A stretch of DNA of 64,000 nt, taken from the NCBI GenBank assembly GCA_019163175.1, contig JAFLKN010000029.1:1-64000 (forward strand), read 5' to 3'. Shown piece after piece: positions 35,960-44,923 of the stretch (position 1 is its first letter; each line of letters starts with the position of its first letter). Origin of the DNA: Prolixibacteraceae bacterium. GTDB taxonomy: Bacteria; Bacteroidota; Bacteroidia; Bacteroidales; Prolixibacteraceae. Made by a program: the position numbers and the translations under genes. The notes beneath the pieces are model-generated. The model was not told the DNA's origin. It ran no database searches and saw only the letters and a list, made by a program, of their open reading frames with translations.

Positions 35960-37201
35960 TTATAAGTTAAATCCGGTAAAATTCATTTCTGTAAAAACTT
36001 TTTGGAAAACCATTTCGGAGGTGCCCAATAATGCAGACTGATCGCCCATATCGGAAACGATAATAGTTGTATTCCCAGAAATTTTTTCAAGACACAATCG
36101 GTTTAATGACTGCTGAATGGGAGATAAAACGTACTGTCGGGCCTTTGATAGTGGGCCGCTTAACAGGATGACCTCAGGATTGAGTAACTGAATGATATAA
36201 GACAATCCCTTTCCCATCCCTTTCCCAATTTCATTTAAAATAGAAATGCAAAACTCATCTCCCTGACGGGCTGAAATAATTACGTCTTCAGGCGTTATCT
36301 TCTCCGGACTATTTTTAAATTTGTTTATTAGGGAAGATATTTCGTTATTGTCAAAACCTTGTTTTACAAGCTTCATAATTGTATTTGAAGAAGCAATTGT
36401 TTCGAGACAACCACGTTTACCACAAATGCATAAATCACCATTTTCAATCATCGGAATATGTGAGAACTCGCCAGCAAACCCATTATTCCCACTATAAAGC
36501 TGTCCATTTACAAAAATCCCTAACCCAAGTCCCCAGCTCCAGTGAATAATAATAGCATCTTTATATTCCTTTGCAGCACCAAAGTGAAATTCTCCATAAG
36601 CATGCATACGGGCATCATTATCGATGTGCACCAACTTGCCAAAGCGATGTTTCAAATCACGGCTAATGCTTTGACGCTTTTTATCTTTTATAGTGTAGTT
36701 AATCCCCGATTTGGAGTCAACTAATCCTGGCATATCAACACCAAGGCCATAAATTTTTTCGTTTGGTATATGATTATCAACGATTAGCTTTTGTGCTGAT
36801 TCAAACAATTTATCAACCAAAAGTGGATCATCAATGTGTGTGTTAATTTCGATAATGGGTGTAACAAATTTATTGTAGCAGTCGAGAATAGCCATACTGG
36901 CGGAGTAACGCGCAAAATCGCATGATATGACATAAAATCCATCTTCAGGCAAACCGTACAGGGCAGGTTTACGCCCCCCACTCGATTCTCCAATTCCAAA
37001 ATTTTTCACATAACCCGATGAAACCAAATCGTTCATTAAGGCAATGCATGTAGGTAAGCTTATTCTTAACCATTTGCTAAGTTCTGGGGCTGATACATTC
37101 CCGTGCGTATGAAGCAAACCTAGAATTCGCTTTTTCTGCTTAATTTTATTCGATTCAGAAGCTGATCTGGATCTAGAATCTGTGTTTTCGGTTTGAATCA
37201 T
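35960..37201 (-). CDS. ROK-family transcriptional repressor (NagC/Mlc-like)
   Basis: The N-terminal winged helix at about residues 20-85 (IKQKKRILGLLHTHGNVSAP, LPTCIALMNDLVSSGYVKNF) is fused to a ROK sugar-binding domain. The ROK domain has the inducer site GFAGEFSHIPM and the zinc motif CICGKRGCLETIAS. ROK repressors of this layout bind N-acetylglucosamine-6-phosphate, glucose or xylose. Next to a PNGase and SusCD pair, an amino-sugar ligand is an attractive inference. It is 52 bases upstream of SusC on the same strand, and an AT-rich dyad lies just upstream of its own start. Confidence 0.92.
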   Translation of the reverse strand: MIQTENTDSRSRSASESNKIKQKKRILGLLHTHGNVSAPELSKWLRISLPTCIALMNDLVSSGYVKNFGIGESSGGRKPALYGLPEDGFYVISCDFARYSASMAILDCYNKFVTPIIEINTHIDDPLLVDKLFESAQKLIVDNHIPNEKIYGLGVDMPGLVDSKSGINYTIKDKKRQSISRDLKHRFGKLVHIDNDARMHAYGEFHFGAAKEYKDAIIIHWSWGLGLGIFVNGQLYSGNNGFAGEFSHIPMIENGDLCICGKRGCLETIASSNTIMKLVKQGFDNNEISSLINKFKNSPEKITPEDVIISARQGDEFCISILNEIGKGMGKGLSYIIQLLNPEVILLSGPLSKARQYVLSPIQQSLNRLCLEKISGNTTIIVSDMGDQSALLGTSEMVFQKVFTEMNFTGFNL

Positions 37202-37207
37202 TGTTTA

Positions 37208-37231
37208 GTTAATATTAAATACTAAATTAAC
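37208..37231. promoter_or_regulatory. Candidate operator upstream of the ROK repressor
   Basis: GTTAATAT...AAATTAAC forms an imperfect AT-rich dyad 7-30 bases upstream of the repressor start codon, the position and composition expected for NagC-type autoregulation. A second TTAACTAATTAA lies further upstream. Suggestive only. Confidence 0.3.
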
Positions 37232-37345
37232 GATATCAATATTTTTGGTAAAGTTATTAAATTTTTTTATTAAGTATCAATTAAAAATTAACTAATTAAA
37301 ATTCTTTATAACACATTTTAACATTAAAGGTTTAGATATTACAAA

Positions 37346-37395
37346 AAAATATAACCGGTAGGAATCCTTAAAAAGATTCCTACCGGTTATATTTT
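37346..37395 (-). terminator. Strong terminator of the hlyD-tolC transcript
   Basis: A perfect stem of about 21 bp (core ATAACCGGTAGGAATC with GATTCCTACCGGTTAT, loop CTTAAAAA) lies 18 bases beyond the TolC stop. The outer stem is A/T-rich and ends in a T-run on the minus strand. Confidence 0.9.
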
Positions 37396-37412
37396 CGGTA
37401 TCTGTATGAAAT

Positions 37413-38912
37413 TTATTTTGCGCCTAAAGGATTCACATAGCTGATTTTCTGATTATTATCAAAATCATAGAGTGTCAGAATACGAAGTCTGTAATAAGCC
37501 TCCCAATATGTTTGGAGGGATCGGATATAATCACGTTTAGCATTTTCGCGTTCCGAAAGCGCGATATTTAGGTCTGTTATTGTTATTTCTCCATTCTGGA
37601 ATTGCTTCAAGGCAATCTGGTAACCACTTTCTGAAACTTTATCGGCTTCCTTAGCAGTTATCAGCTGATCTTTCATCAATCCAAACTGTTCAACCTGAAC
37701 CACAACACTTCGCTCAAAATCTTCACGATCTTTATTTACATCGTAAAGAACCAAATCACGTTGCGATTCGGCAAGCTTTACCGATGAGGCCGATTGCCCC
37801 CAATCCAGAATCGGAATACTTAAAGCCAGTCTTAAAGTTTGTTGACGCTCGGGTTGCTCATAAACACCAGCAAACGACTGAGCACTGTTCGACAATCCAT
37901 AACTTCCCTGTAATGTAGCACTTAAACCATTACTGCGCTTGGCATTCAACAAATCGCGATCGGCTTCAATCAGTCTCCTTTTATATTCCGATCCTTCTTT
38001 TCGGTTCGCCCTAGCCTCTTCCAATGCTTTTTCAAGATTAATATCATACAAGGTTATATCGAGTGGCATTTGAAGTTCGATTTTCTGATCCTGAGAAAGC
38101 CCGATGTATGATTTTAATTCAAAATCAGCATTTTTTAAATCCATTTTAGCCTGACTCAGCGACTTTTGTGCATTCAAAACAGCCAATTGATTGCGTGCAA
38201 AATTATTCTCCGATATTTTTCCCAGCTCCTTTTTGGTCTGCGCAATCTTCAGATTGTTTGTACTGTTTTTCAGGTTGCTTTCTGCCAAATTGTAATTAGT
38301 CTGAACCATCAAATACCTGAAATATCTATAGACAGTATTTAGAGAAATCTCTTCAACTGTTTCAATGAAATTTTTCTGAGCCTCATCGTAAACTAAAGGC
38401 TCTGTTTTTTGCTGCCATTTCAACCAATTAATGGCAAAAATAGGTTGATAAAAACCAAATGAAAAAGGACTTCCGGAGAAATCAATCGTTTCTTTATTGT
38501 AATCCTGAAACCTGATTGCCGATGTAGAAGCATAAAGATAAGTTCCGGTAAGTGGAATTGATTGATTAAGCGCCAGCCTTGCCGAAGTCGATAAATTGGT
38601 AACCTGCTTAAATTCAAGACTTCCATCGGGCTGGGTAACACCAACAGTCGATTTATTAAAGTCAGGCAAAGTACCAGACAGCACCAGTTGCGGTCTGTTG
38701 CGTGTTTTAAAGTTCTTCCACCTCCAGTAATAATTCACATTACGGTTTTGTGCATATTTTATTGATGGAGACTCTTCGATAGCCAAAGAAACTACATCTT
38801 TAAGATCAAGGCTATATTGTAGTGTATCCTGGGCTTGGACATGCGTTACTGAAATCATCAAAAAACAGAAGATGATCGTGGACAAACTCAATATTCTAAC
38901 TATCCGTTTCAT
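37413..38912 (-). CDS. TolC-family outer-membrane efflux protein
   Basis: Outer-membrane channel for efflux or secretion. A signal peptide (ILSLSTIIFCFLMISVTHVQA) is followed by two OEP repeats of long alpha-helical segments (for example NNLKIAQTKKELGKISENNF in the first and YQIALKQFQNGEITITDLNI in the second). At 499 residues it is normal. It overlaps the upstream adaptor gene by 4 bases (ATGA-type coupling). No inner-membrane pump gene is adjacent, so the pump partner must be encoded elsewhere. Confidence 0.92.
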   Translation of the reverse strand: MKRIVRILSLSTIIFCFLMISVTHVQAQDTLQYSLDLKDVVSLAIEESPSIKYAQNRNVNYYWRWKNFKTRNRPQLVLSGTLPDFNKSTVGVTQPDGSLEFKQVTNLSTSARLALNQSIPLTGTYLYASTSAIRFQDYNKETIDFSGSPFSFGFYQPIFAINWLKWQQKTEPLVYDEAQKNFIETVEEISLNTVYRYFRYLMVQTNYNLAESNLKNSTNNLKIAQTKKELGKISENNFARNQLAVLNAQKSLSQAKMDLKNADFELKSYIGLSQDQKIELQMPLDITLYDINLEKALEEARANRKEGSEYKRRLIEADRDLLNAKRSNGLSATLQGSYGLSNSAQSFAGVYEQPERQQTLRLALSIPILDWGQSASSVKLAESQRDLVLYDVNKDREDFERSVVVQVEQFGLMKDQLITAKEADKVSESGYQIALKQFQNGEITITDLNIALSERENAKRDYIRSLQTYWEAYYRLRILTLYDFDNNQKISYVNPLGAK

Positions 38913-40135
38913 CTATTTACGTTTCTCAACTTTTTTTCTTTCACTGAAAAAGGTGAATCTGATAAGATTACCTTTTCACCTTCACTTAAACCCGAAATAA
39001 CTTCCTGATATTCAAAACCTTTAACTCCAAGCATAACTGTTCGGGGTATTACATTACCCGAATCAAGAACATAAATAGTCTGCTCCGAATTGGGTTTGAA
39101 ATCATTGTTGGCCGAAATGCGAATAACTTCATTTTTTACCGACTGCAAAACCTGCAGTTTAACGGTTTGATTAGGAATTAACTTCGAATTCTGACTATTT
39201 TCAAGGTGAACATTAAATTGTATTTTATTGTCCTCAACCGTTGGTGTAACATTCCCAATGGTTCCAGATAGCTTTTCATTTTCTGCAAAAATGAAGACCG
39301 GGTTTCCAGTTTTTACAAATTCAGAAAATTTCTCTTCTATTAATCCTTTTATTTTAAATGTGGTAAGATCAGACATGGTAATAAGCATTTTGTCGCCTCC
39401 TACTTTTTCACCTTCTTTTCCTGAAATAGAAAGAATAATACCGTCTGATGGGGCTTTAATATTCAATTTAGCATGCATATCCATTTTATCGGCTAACTGC
39501 TTTTGCTGAATTTCGATTTGTAGATTCAGCCCGTTTTCTTCTGTTTTCATCTGTTTCAAACGAATGGCATTTTTTTTCTGAACCACATCCAGATCCTTTT
39601 CAGCCAAAACCAGATTTTGCTTGGTTTCATCAATCTTAGCTGAAGAAATGCCACCCACACTCAACAGCTGTTCTTCATCAGCAAGCTGTGCTTTTATCGA
39701 TGCTATCCGAAGCTTTTTTACTTCAACATTGTAATCCAGATCAATACGAGCCATTTGGCCTTCAAGTCTGGATCTTTCCAGCGAATTGGATTTAACTTCC
39801 AGCTGATCAGAAATTTGCTCAATTTCGTCGCGGGTTGGTTTATCATCGAGTTCAATAATTACATCTCCCATTTTTACTCTACTTCCGGGTTCTTTATTAA
39901 TCTTCCGAATGATTGTATTAAGTGGATTCAATATAATTACTTCGTTTTCAGGCTCAACAACTCCAATGGCATCGATAGGAATATATACCTGACCACGATC
40001 GACAATCGAAATATTGTCTTTTTGAGTATCAACGGCAAAAAATGAAGGAATCCCGAATTTTCGGGAGAAAATGAGGAAAATTATTACGGCCGAGAATAGC
40101 AAAACCGCAATCAAGAGTCCTTTCTTGTTTCTCAT
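38909..40135 (-). CDS. HlyD/RND-type periplasmic adaptor protein
   Basis: Membrane-fusion protein linking an inner-membrane transporter to the TolC protein encoded downstream. One N-terminal membrane helix (LLIAVLLFSAVIIFLIF), a lipoyl/barrel-sandwich half motif (NTIIRKINKEPGSRVKMGDV), a long coiled-coil hairpin (about residues 95-215), the second lipoyl half (LNIKAPSDGIILSI) and beta-barrel/membrane-proximal domains ending in VISGLSEGEKVILSD. At 408 residues it resembles MacA/EmrA-like adaptors. The first gene of a two-gene operon. Confidence 0.92.
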   Translation of the reverse strand: MRNKKGLLIAVLLFSAVIIFLIFSRKFGIPSFFAVDTQKDNISIVDRGQVYIPIDAIGVVEPENEVIILNPLNTIIRKINKEPGSRVKMGDVIIELDDKPTRDEIEQISDQLEVKSNSLERSRLEGQMARIDLDYNVEVKKLRIASIKAQLADEEQLLSVGGISSAKIDETKQNLVLAEKDLDVVQKKNAIRLKQMKTEENGLNLQIEIQQKQLADKMDMHAKLNIKAPSDGIILSISGKEGEKVGGDKMLITMSDLTTFKIKGLIEEKFSEFVKTGNPVFIFAENEKLSGTIGNVTPTVEDNKIQFNVHLENSQNSKLIPNQTVKLQVLQSVKNEVIRISANNDFKPNSEQTIYVLDSGNVIPRTVMLGVKGFEYQEVISGLSEGEKVILSDSPFSVKEKKLRNVNR

Positions 40136-40190
40136 AGCTGATCTTGGTTGGTGTAGATTTAAATGACTTGAAAATCTTAGTTTTCAGGTG

Positions 40191-40223
40191 CAAAAGTAAG
40201 CTTTTATTGTATGTATTGTGAAA
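40191..40223 (-). promoter_or_regulatory. Promoter of the hlyD-tolC operon
   Basis: The minus strand carries TACTTTTG (40198-40191), an exact Bacteroidota -7 box, with TTTC at 40223-40220 in the -33 position (consensus TTTG) and a 21-base spacer. The hlyD start codon is 56 bases downstream. Confidence 0.55.
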
Positions 40224-40286
40224 TTTAATTTACAAAAACTTGTGGAATATTGACTCTGGGCATCTCTCAACAGAGAGAAACTGAAG

Positions 40287-40901
40287 CTACTTCACACGGA
40301 AATCAAACTTCTTTTGTCCCTCAAGATAACCCTCCAAACGATCGCCAACCAGCACCGGACCAACACCTGCAGGTGTTCCGGTATAAATCAGATCACCAAT
40401 TTTCAAGGTGAAATATTTTGAAACATGGGTTATAATATCATCAATTGGGAAAATCATTAACGATGAGTCTCCTTCCTGAACTGTATGCCCATTCTTATCG
40501 AGACGAAAGTGAATGGAATTTCGGTCTGGAAGCGCATCAATAGATACAAATTCGGAACAAATTACGGCGGAATGATCGAAAGCTTTTGATATCTCCCAAG
40601 GCAATCCTTTATCTTTCAATTTGTTTTGTACATCGCGGGCAGTAAAATCGATACCTAATCCTATTTCATCGTAATAACGGTGAGCAAACTTTTTTTCGAT
40701 ACTCTTCCCCAACCGGTTAATCCTGACAATTATCTCACACTCATAATGCAAGTCGTTTGACCATTCAGGAATGTAGAAAGGATCGTTGTTGCGAAGCAGT
40801 GCAGAATCTGGTTTCATAAACAATACCGGTTCTGTCGGAATTTCGTTATTTAATTCTTTGGCATGTGCCACGTAATTTCGTCCTACACAAATAATTTTCA
40901 T
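40287..40901 (-). CDS. Fumarylacetoacetate hydrolase-family protein
   Basis: Metal-dependent hydrolase/decarboxylase fold of the FAH C-terminal family (acylpyruvase-like). Start region MKIICVGRNYVAHAKELNNE and motifs PVLFMKPDSAL, LHYECEIIVRI (metal-binding Glu residues), GIDFTARDVQN, KAFDHSAVICSEF and GDLIYTGTPAGVGPV are all classic. At about 205 residues it has the small single-domain size (YcgM/FAHD1-like), which act as acylpyruvate hydrolases or oxaloacetate decarboxylases. An ATG two codons upstream (40907) is an equal alternative start. Confidence 0.92.
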   Translation of the reverse strand: MKIICVGRNYVAHAKELNNEIPTEPVLFMKPDSALLRNNDPFYIPEWSNDLHYECEIIVRINRLGKSIEKKFAHRYYDEIGLGIDFTARDVQNKLKDKGLPWEISKAFDHSAVICSEFVSIDALPDRNSIHFRLDKNGHTVQEGDSSLMIFPIDDIITHVSKYFTLKIGDLIYTGTPAGVGPVLVGDRLEGYLEGQKKFDFRVK

Positions 40902-40917
40902 ATGCATATATTTTGGT

Positions 40918-40945
40918 GAAGCGATGTTGAATGAAGTATCGCTTC
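40918..40945. repeat. Short hairpin between exonuclease and FAH genes
   Basis: GAAGCGAT and ATCGCTTC form a perfect 8-bp stem with a 12-base loop in the 46-base gap. There is no T-run on the minus-strand side, so it may be a processing hairpin more than a terminator. Confidence 0.4.
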
Positions 40946-40947
40946 TT

Positions 40948-41748
40948 TTATTTCATTCTCAGTTTAATTGAGGTCAAAACCTTTTTGGTATAGAGTGGGA
41001 ACTCACTGTTCAAAATCCAACCGTAATAACCCGGCTGTTCGCGCAAAACTTTTTCGACTGACAGACCTTTATTTTTACCGAAATTTATGATTTCAACCCC
41101 ATTTTCATCATAAACAATACGTCCAACAAAGTCAACATTGGTGTCGTAAGCCGAAAATTCGCTCAAAGCCTGAACATCATTTACAATTGGCCTGGAAGTT
41201 TTTCCGTGTCCGTCGTCATATTCCTCGTCTTTGTATACATCAAGCTGTGCTTTCAACACTTCGTATGTTGCTTTGGTATCGGCCATGGCGCTGTGCGCAT
41301 CTTCCAGTGGCTTCTGGCAGTAGAATTTATATGCTGCAGCCAGTGTGCGCTTTTCCATTTTATGAAATATAGCCTGAACATCAATGAATTTTCGCTTTTT
41401 CAAATCAATATCAACATCAGCACGCAAAAATTCTTCCGCCAATAGCGGAATATCGAACCGATTGGAATTGAAGCCGGCAAAATCGCAACCTTCTATAAAT
41501 TGAGCAATGGTTTTGGCCACTTCTTTAAATGTTGGCTTATCTTTTATATCCTCATCATAAATGCCATGAATCTTACTAACATGCTCCGGAATTGGCATTT
41601 CAGGGTTAATCCGGTATTGCTTTTCTTCTTCTCGTCCATCGGGATGAACTTTTATCAGCGCAATTTCCACAATGCGATCGGTGACTATATTCATTCCTGT
41701 GGTTTCGAGATCAAGAAATACGAGGGGATTTTTTAGATTTAAATTCAT
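40948..41748 (-). CDS. DnaQ-like 3'-5' exonuclease (DEDDh family)
   Basis: Exonuclease domain of the DNA polymerase III epsilon/RNase T superfamily. Motif I VFLDLETTGMNIVTDRIVEI (DxE), motif II FNSNRFDIPLLAEEF (Asp) and motif III DAHSAMADTKATYEVLKA (HxxxxD) complete the DEDDh set within the first 170 residues. The C-terminal part (VDFVGRIVYDENGVEIINFG, then QPGYYGWIL) is an extension common in Bacteroidota homologues. Stand-alone, so a repair or RNA-trimming role is as likely as proofreading. At 266 residues it is complete. Confidence 0.93.
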   Translation of the reverse strand: MNLNLKNPLVFLDLETTGMNIVTDRIVEIALIKVHPDGREEEKQYRINPEMPIPEHVSKIHGIYDEDIKDKPTFKEVAKTIAQFIEGCDFAGFNSNRFDIPLLAEEFLRADVDIDLKKRKFIDVQAIFHKMEKRTLAAAYKFYCQKPLEDAHSAMADTKATYEVLKAQLDVYKDEEYDDGHGKTSRPIVNDVQALSEFSAYDTNVDFVGRIVYDENGVEIINFGKNKGLSVEKVLREQPGYYGWILNSEFPLYTKKVLTSIKLRMK

Positions 41749-41781
41749 CTCAATTATTTAGAATTTATGATTGACAACTTT

Positions 41782-43494
41782 TTACTTCAATAGAATTGGT
41801 TTCCCGGGTGTAACTCCGTTATCATTAAAGGCATCCATTTGAAACCAATAAGTTTTGTTTTTATCCGGGCAATGAATAGTCAACCGGGTCTTTTTATATA
41901 CCTGATAGCTGTGATATAGTTTATCTTTATCAGTACCGTAACGGATATTATAACCTGTTGTATTCTCCTGTTTCTTCCACGACATTTTAATTATTTGCGG
42001 ATCGCGATAATCTCTTACGGCACGAAACTCATTAAGCTTTTTCGGTTTACGATCGGTTCCCAAACCAAAAATACGAAATCCGGAAATGGCGAAAGTACCC
42101 ACCGGCACATGGTAATTGATAATTTTTAAGTATTGGGCCTGAACAGGAGTTCTTAGTGCTTCGTACGGACTTGTTTCGTAAACAGTGTTGGCTGTTTTAT
42201 CACTTAACTTTTTCCAATTTTGTATATCGTTTGAATATTCAACCAAATACTGGTAAGCGTATAGGCTGTCACTACTCTTAATTTGCGTTTTGTTTTCAGC
42301 AAAATTCAGCTGAAAGGCATTAATCGTGCAAACTGAACCTAAATCAACAAGTAACCATTCACCCTTTTTGCCGCTTTGAGCACTCCAATAGGTACTCATA
42401 TCTTCATCGAAAGCCGAAGATATTGGGCATGATGATAAAATTGAAGAAGCTTGTGCTGTGATGTTATCAGAAATAAGTGCCCATTTGGAATCAAGTGCAT
42501 CAATCTCACTGAGTTTCTGATTTGGAACAATTATCGGGTAATCACTAAAATCAGTTTTAGCAAACAAATTTCCCTCATTGTCAAAACCGGCAGGAAAAAG
42601 GCCAAGTCTGGTTTGTGTCCTATTGCTTCCGGCAACTGTCATTGTTGCGATGTGCCACCAGTTACCAAATTTATCGGCAAACGTTGATCCATTACCGGCT
42701 CCGGTTACAAAACCTTCAGGTCGATATGAAAAAGGGTTATTCGCTGCAAATGTAAAGGGCCCCATCGGATTATCCGAAACATAAACCATATCGCCATAAA
42801 TATTCTGCTCGCTGCCTTGCTCAGCACATTGGTAATAGTATTTCCCGTTGTATTTATTCATCCATGAGCCCATAGCACCGGGATTGGTGGCTTTGGATGA
42901 ACTTTCTTTGAGTGTTTTCGAAGCTTTCTTCAATGGATTTACTTTACTGCAGACAACAGGAACTCCAATTGGATTGAATTGATTTTTTGCATCCAATTCG
43001 CGCGCCATAACGCCATCGTTATTTGAACATCCATAGTAGCAATATACCCTGCCATCTGTATCCGGGAATATGGTAAAATCGTTAATCATCGACAGCAAAA
43101 CAGAATTACTGCAATAAACTTCCCATATACCATTAACCGGATCACTGGAACGAAATATCGTATTGCTGTGCGATGTACAAAAATAGATCCAGTCGCCCAT
43201 CACAAATGCTGTTGGGGAATCATTTTCAAACGGCAGATTTATGGGAGAGATAAATTTCCAGGATAATAAATCGCCTGAAAACCAGTATCCTCCGGCATTG
43301 GACGCAAATAAAAAGTAATTTTCCTTGTAGAGCACTACGGTCGGAGCAGCAAGATCTAATCCGGCTGGAGAATCAGGATTAAATTCACTAGGTAAGCTTA
43401 GTGGATTGCAGTAAGTTTGGCCTTCAGCCGTTTTCGACTGAATACCAAGCATAAAGATTATAGCCAGTGTAATAAATATAAATTTTAACTTCAT
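41782..43494 (-). CDS. GH43-like beta-propeller protein with F5/8-type C domain; degenerate active-site motifs
   Basis: Secreted protein with a signal peptide (FIFITLAIIFMLGIQ). About residues 30-330 form a GH43/GH117-like five-bladed propeller (DLAAPTVVLYKENYFLFASN, FTIFPDTDGRVYCYYGCSNN, NKYNGKYYYQCAEQGSE, TGAGNGSTFADKFGNWWHIA). A discoidin/F5-8-C carbohydrate-binding domain (about 345-475) and a fibronectin III-like tail follow. In ordinary GH43 enzymes the general acid lies in EGP.......YYL. Here the equivalent stretch reads TNPGAMGSWMNKYNGKYYY with no Glu, and the first Asp is replaced in LAAPTVV. It may bind rather than cut glycans. No other carbohydrate gene is adjacent. Confidence 0.8.
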   Translation of the reverse strand: MKLKFIFITLAIIFMLGIQSKTAEGQTYCNPLSLPSEFNPDSPAGLDLAAPTVVLYKENYFLFASNAGGYWFSGDLLSWKFISPINLPFENDSPTAFVMGDWIYFCTSHSNTIFRSSDPVNGIWEVYCSNSVLLSMINDFTIFPDTDGRVYCYYGCSNNDGVMARELDAKNQFNPIGVPVVCSKVNPLKKASKTLKESSSKATNPGAMGSWMNKYNGKYYYQCAEQGSEQNIYGDMVYVSDNPMGPFTFAANNPFSYRPEGFVTGAGNGSTFADKFGNWWHIATMTVAGSNRTQTRLGLFPAGFDNEGNLFAKTDFSDYPIIVPNQKLSEIDALDSKWALISDNITAQASSILSSCPISSAFDEDMSTYWSAQSGKKGEWLLVDLGSVCTINAFQLNFAENKTQIKSSDSLYAYQYLVEYSNDIQNWKKLSDKTANTVYETSPYEALRTPVQAQYLKIINYHVPVGTFAISGFRIFGLGTDRKPKKLNEFRAVRDYRDPQIIKMSWKKQENTTGYNIRYGTDKDKLYHSYQVYKKTRLTIHCPDKNKTYWFQMDAFNDNGVTPGKPILLK

Positions 43495-43608
43495 CGTATA
43501 TCCTTCTGCATTAAACTATTCAATTTCTGGCAACTACAGCATTTTACCATTATATCCTGATGCAGTTAAACATCCAATATAAATCTAATATTACCGCTTT
43601 AAAATTAA

Positions 43609-43639
43609 AAAACCTAACAGATTTCCACTGTTAGGTTTT
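43609..43639 (-). terminator. Terminator of dnaN
   Basis: AAAACCTAACAG pairs perfectly with CTGTTAGGTTTT around ATTTCCA (12-bp stem), 24 bases beyond the dnaN stop, with a T-run on the minus strand. Confidence 0.85.
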
Positions 43640-43662
43640 CATATATTATTCCTTGTAATTTA

Positions 43663-44793
43663 TCATGCGTTTATCATCATTGGCATAAGAAGCATCAGTA
43701 CATTTTCTTCTTCATTGTCGTTTTCAGCAGGCAATAGCAAACCAGCACGTGTTGGATCCGAAAGTTCAACTTTCACATCTGTTGCTGAAAGATTCGATAA
43801 TATTTCCTGAAGGAAGGTTGATTTGAATCCAATTTCCATGTCTTCACCTTCGTACTGACAGTTCAAACGTTCAACAGCAGAGATTGAGAAATCAATATCC
43901 TGAGCAGAAACAACCAACTGGTTCTCTGTCAATTTCAAGCGAACCAAGTTGCTTGCCTGATTTGAGAACACAGAAACGCGACGAACTGTATTGTAAAATT
44001 CAACGCGATCAATAATCAGTTTATTGGGGTTGTTTTGTGGAATAACTGAGTTGTAACTTGGGTAATTCCCTTCAACCAAACGGCAAATCAGTTTAAAATT
44101 ACTTAAAGTGAAGAAAGCATTTTTATCGTCAAACTCCAATTTCACATCAAAATCTTCTTTTGGAAGCAAGCTTTTAAGCAATGCGGCCGGTTTCTTTGGA
44201 AGAATAAACGAAGCATCTTTTTCGGCTTTTGCATCAAACCGTTTATAGCGAACTAGTTTGTGAGCATCAGAAGCAACAAACTTCATATCGTCAGTGGTCA
44301 ATTCAATAAAAATACCATTCATAACCGGGCGAAGTTCATCATCGGCAGTTGCAAAAAGTGTTTTATTGATACCGCTGAGCAGTACATTGTGGTTAACGCT
44401 TATAGTTGAGGCAACGGCTTCGTTAAGCATAGGTTGCTGCGGAAAATCTTCACCATTCTGACCAACAATACTGAATTTACCATTCTGTGAGAAAATGTCA
44501 ATTGCAAAAGTTTCAGGGTCAATCTGGAAAGTAAGTGGCTGCTCCGGAAATTCTTTCAGCGTTTCATTCATCAGTTTGGCCGGAACTGCAATAGCGCCTG
44601 TTCCATTGGTATTATCGAGCTCAATACTGGTAATTAAAGTCGATTCGAGGTCGGAAGCAGTAATTGTCAACAGGTTTTCTTCCAGCAAAAACAAATAATT
44701 ATCCAGAATAGGAAGTGTATTTTTTGAATTGATTACTTTACTGATAGCAGAAAGGTGGCTTAGCAATTCGGTACTTGAAACAACAAATTTCAT
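43663..44793 (-). CDS. dnaN: DNA polymerase III beta subunit (sliding clamp)
   Basis: Ring-forming processivity clamp of the replicative polymerase. I start at the ATG at 44793 (MKFVVSSTELLSHLSAISKV), giving 376 residues, the family size; the longer frame to 44841 would run into the promoter region. Three clamp domains are visible: N-terminal LPILDNYLFLLEENLLTITA, central DDELRPVMNGIFIELTTDDM, and C-terminal IGFKSTFLQEILSNL with the hydrophobic end ENVLMLLMPMMINA in place of the usual PMRL tail. It stands alone with its own promoter and terminator, away from dnaA and recF. Confidence 0.97.
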   Translation of the reverse strand: MKFVVSSTELLSHLSAISKVINSKNTLPILDNYLFLLEENLLTITASDLESTLITSIELDNTNGTGAIAVPAKLMNETLKEFPEQPLTFQIDPETFAIDIFSQNGKFSIVGQNGEDFPQQPMLNEAVASTISVNHNVLLSGINKTLFATADDELRPVMNGIFIELTTDDMKFVASDAHKLVRYKRFDAKAEKDASFILPKKPAALLKSLLPKEDFDVKLEFDDKNAFFTLSNFKLICRLVEGNYPSYNSVIPQNNPNKLIIDRVEFYNTVRRVSVFSNQASNLVRLKLTENQLVVSAQDIDFSISAVERLNCQYEGEDMEIGFKSTFLQEILSNLSATDVKVELSDPTRAGLLLPAENDNEEENVLMLLMPMMINA

Positions 44794-44842
44794 TTGATAT
44801 TTTTTTAGAGTTTTACTTATTTGCCTTAAAATCACTTCCATC

Positions 44843-44874
44843 GAAAATTATCGGGAAGCACACGAATATACAAA
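44843..44874 (-). promoter_or_regulatory. Promoter of dnaN
   Basis: On the minus strand TTTG (44874-44871), a 20-base spacer, then TAATTTTC (44850-44843), one mismatch from the Bacteroidota TAnnTTTG -7 box. The start codon lies about 50 bases downstream. Confidence 0.5.
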
Positions 44875-44923
44875 CTTTGATATTTTTAACCTATTGATGA
44901 ACGATTATTTTATCCAAAAGTAA

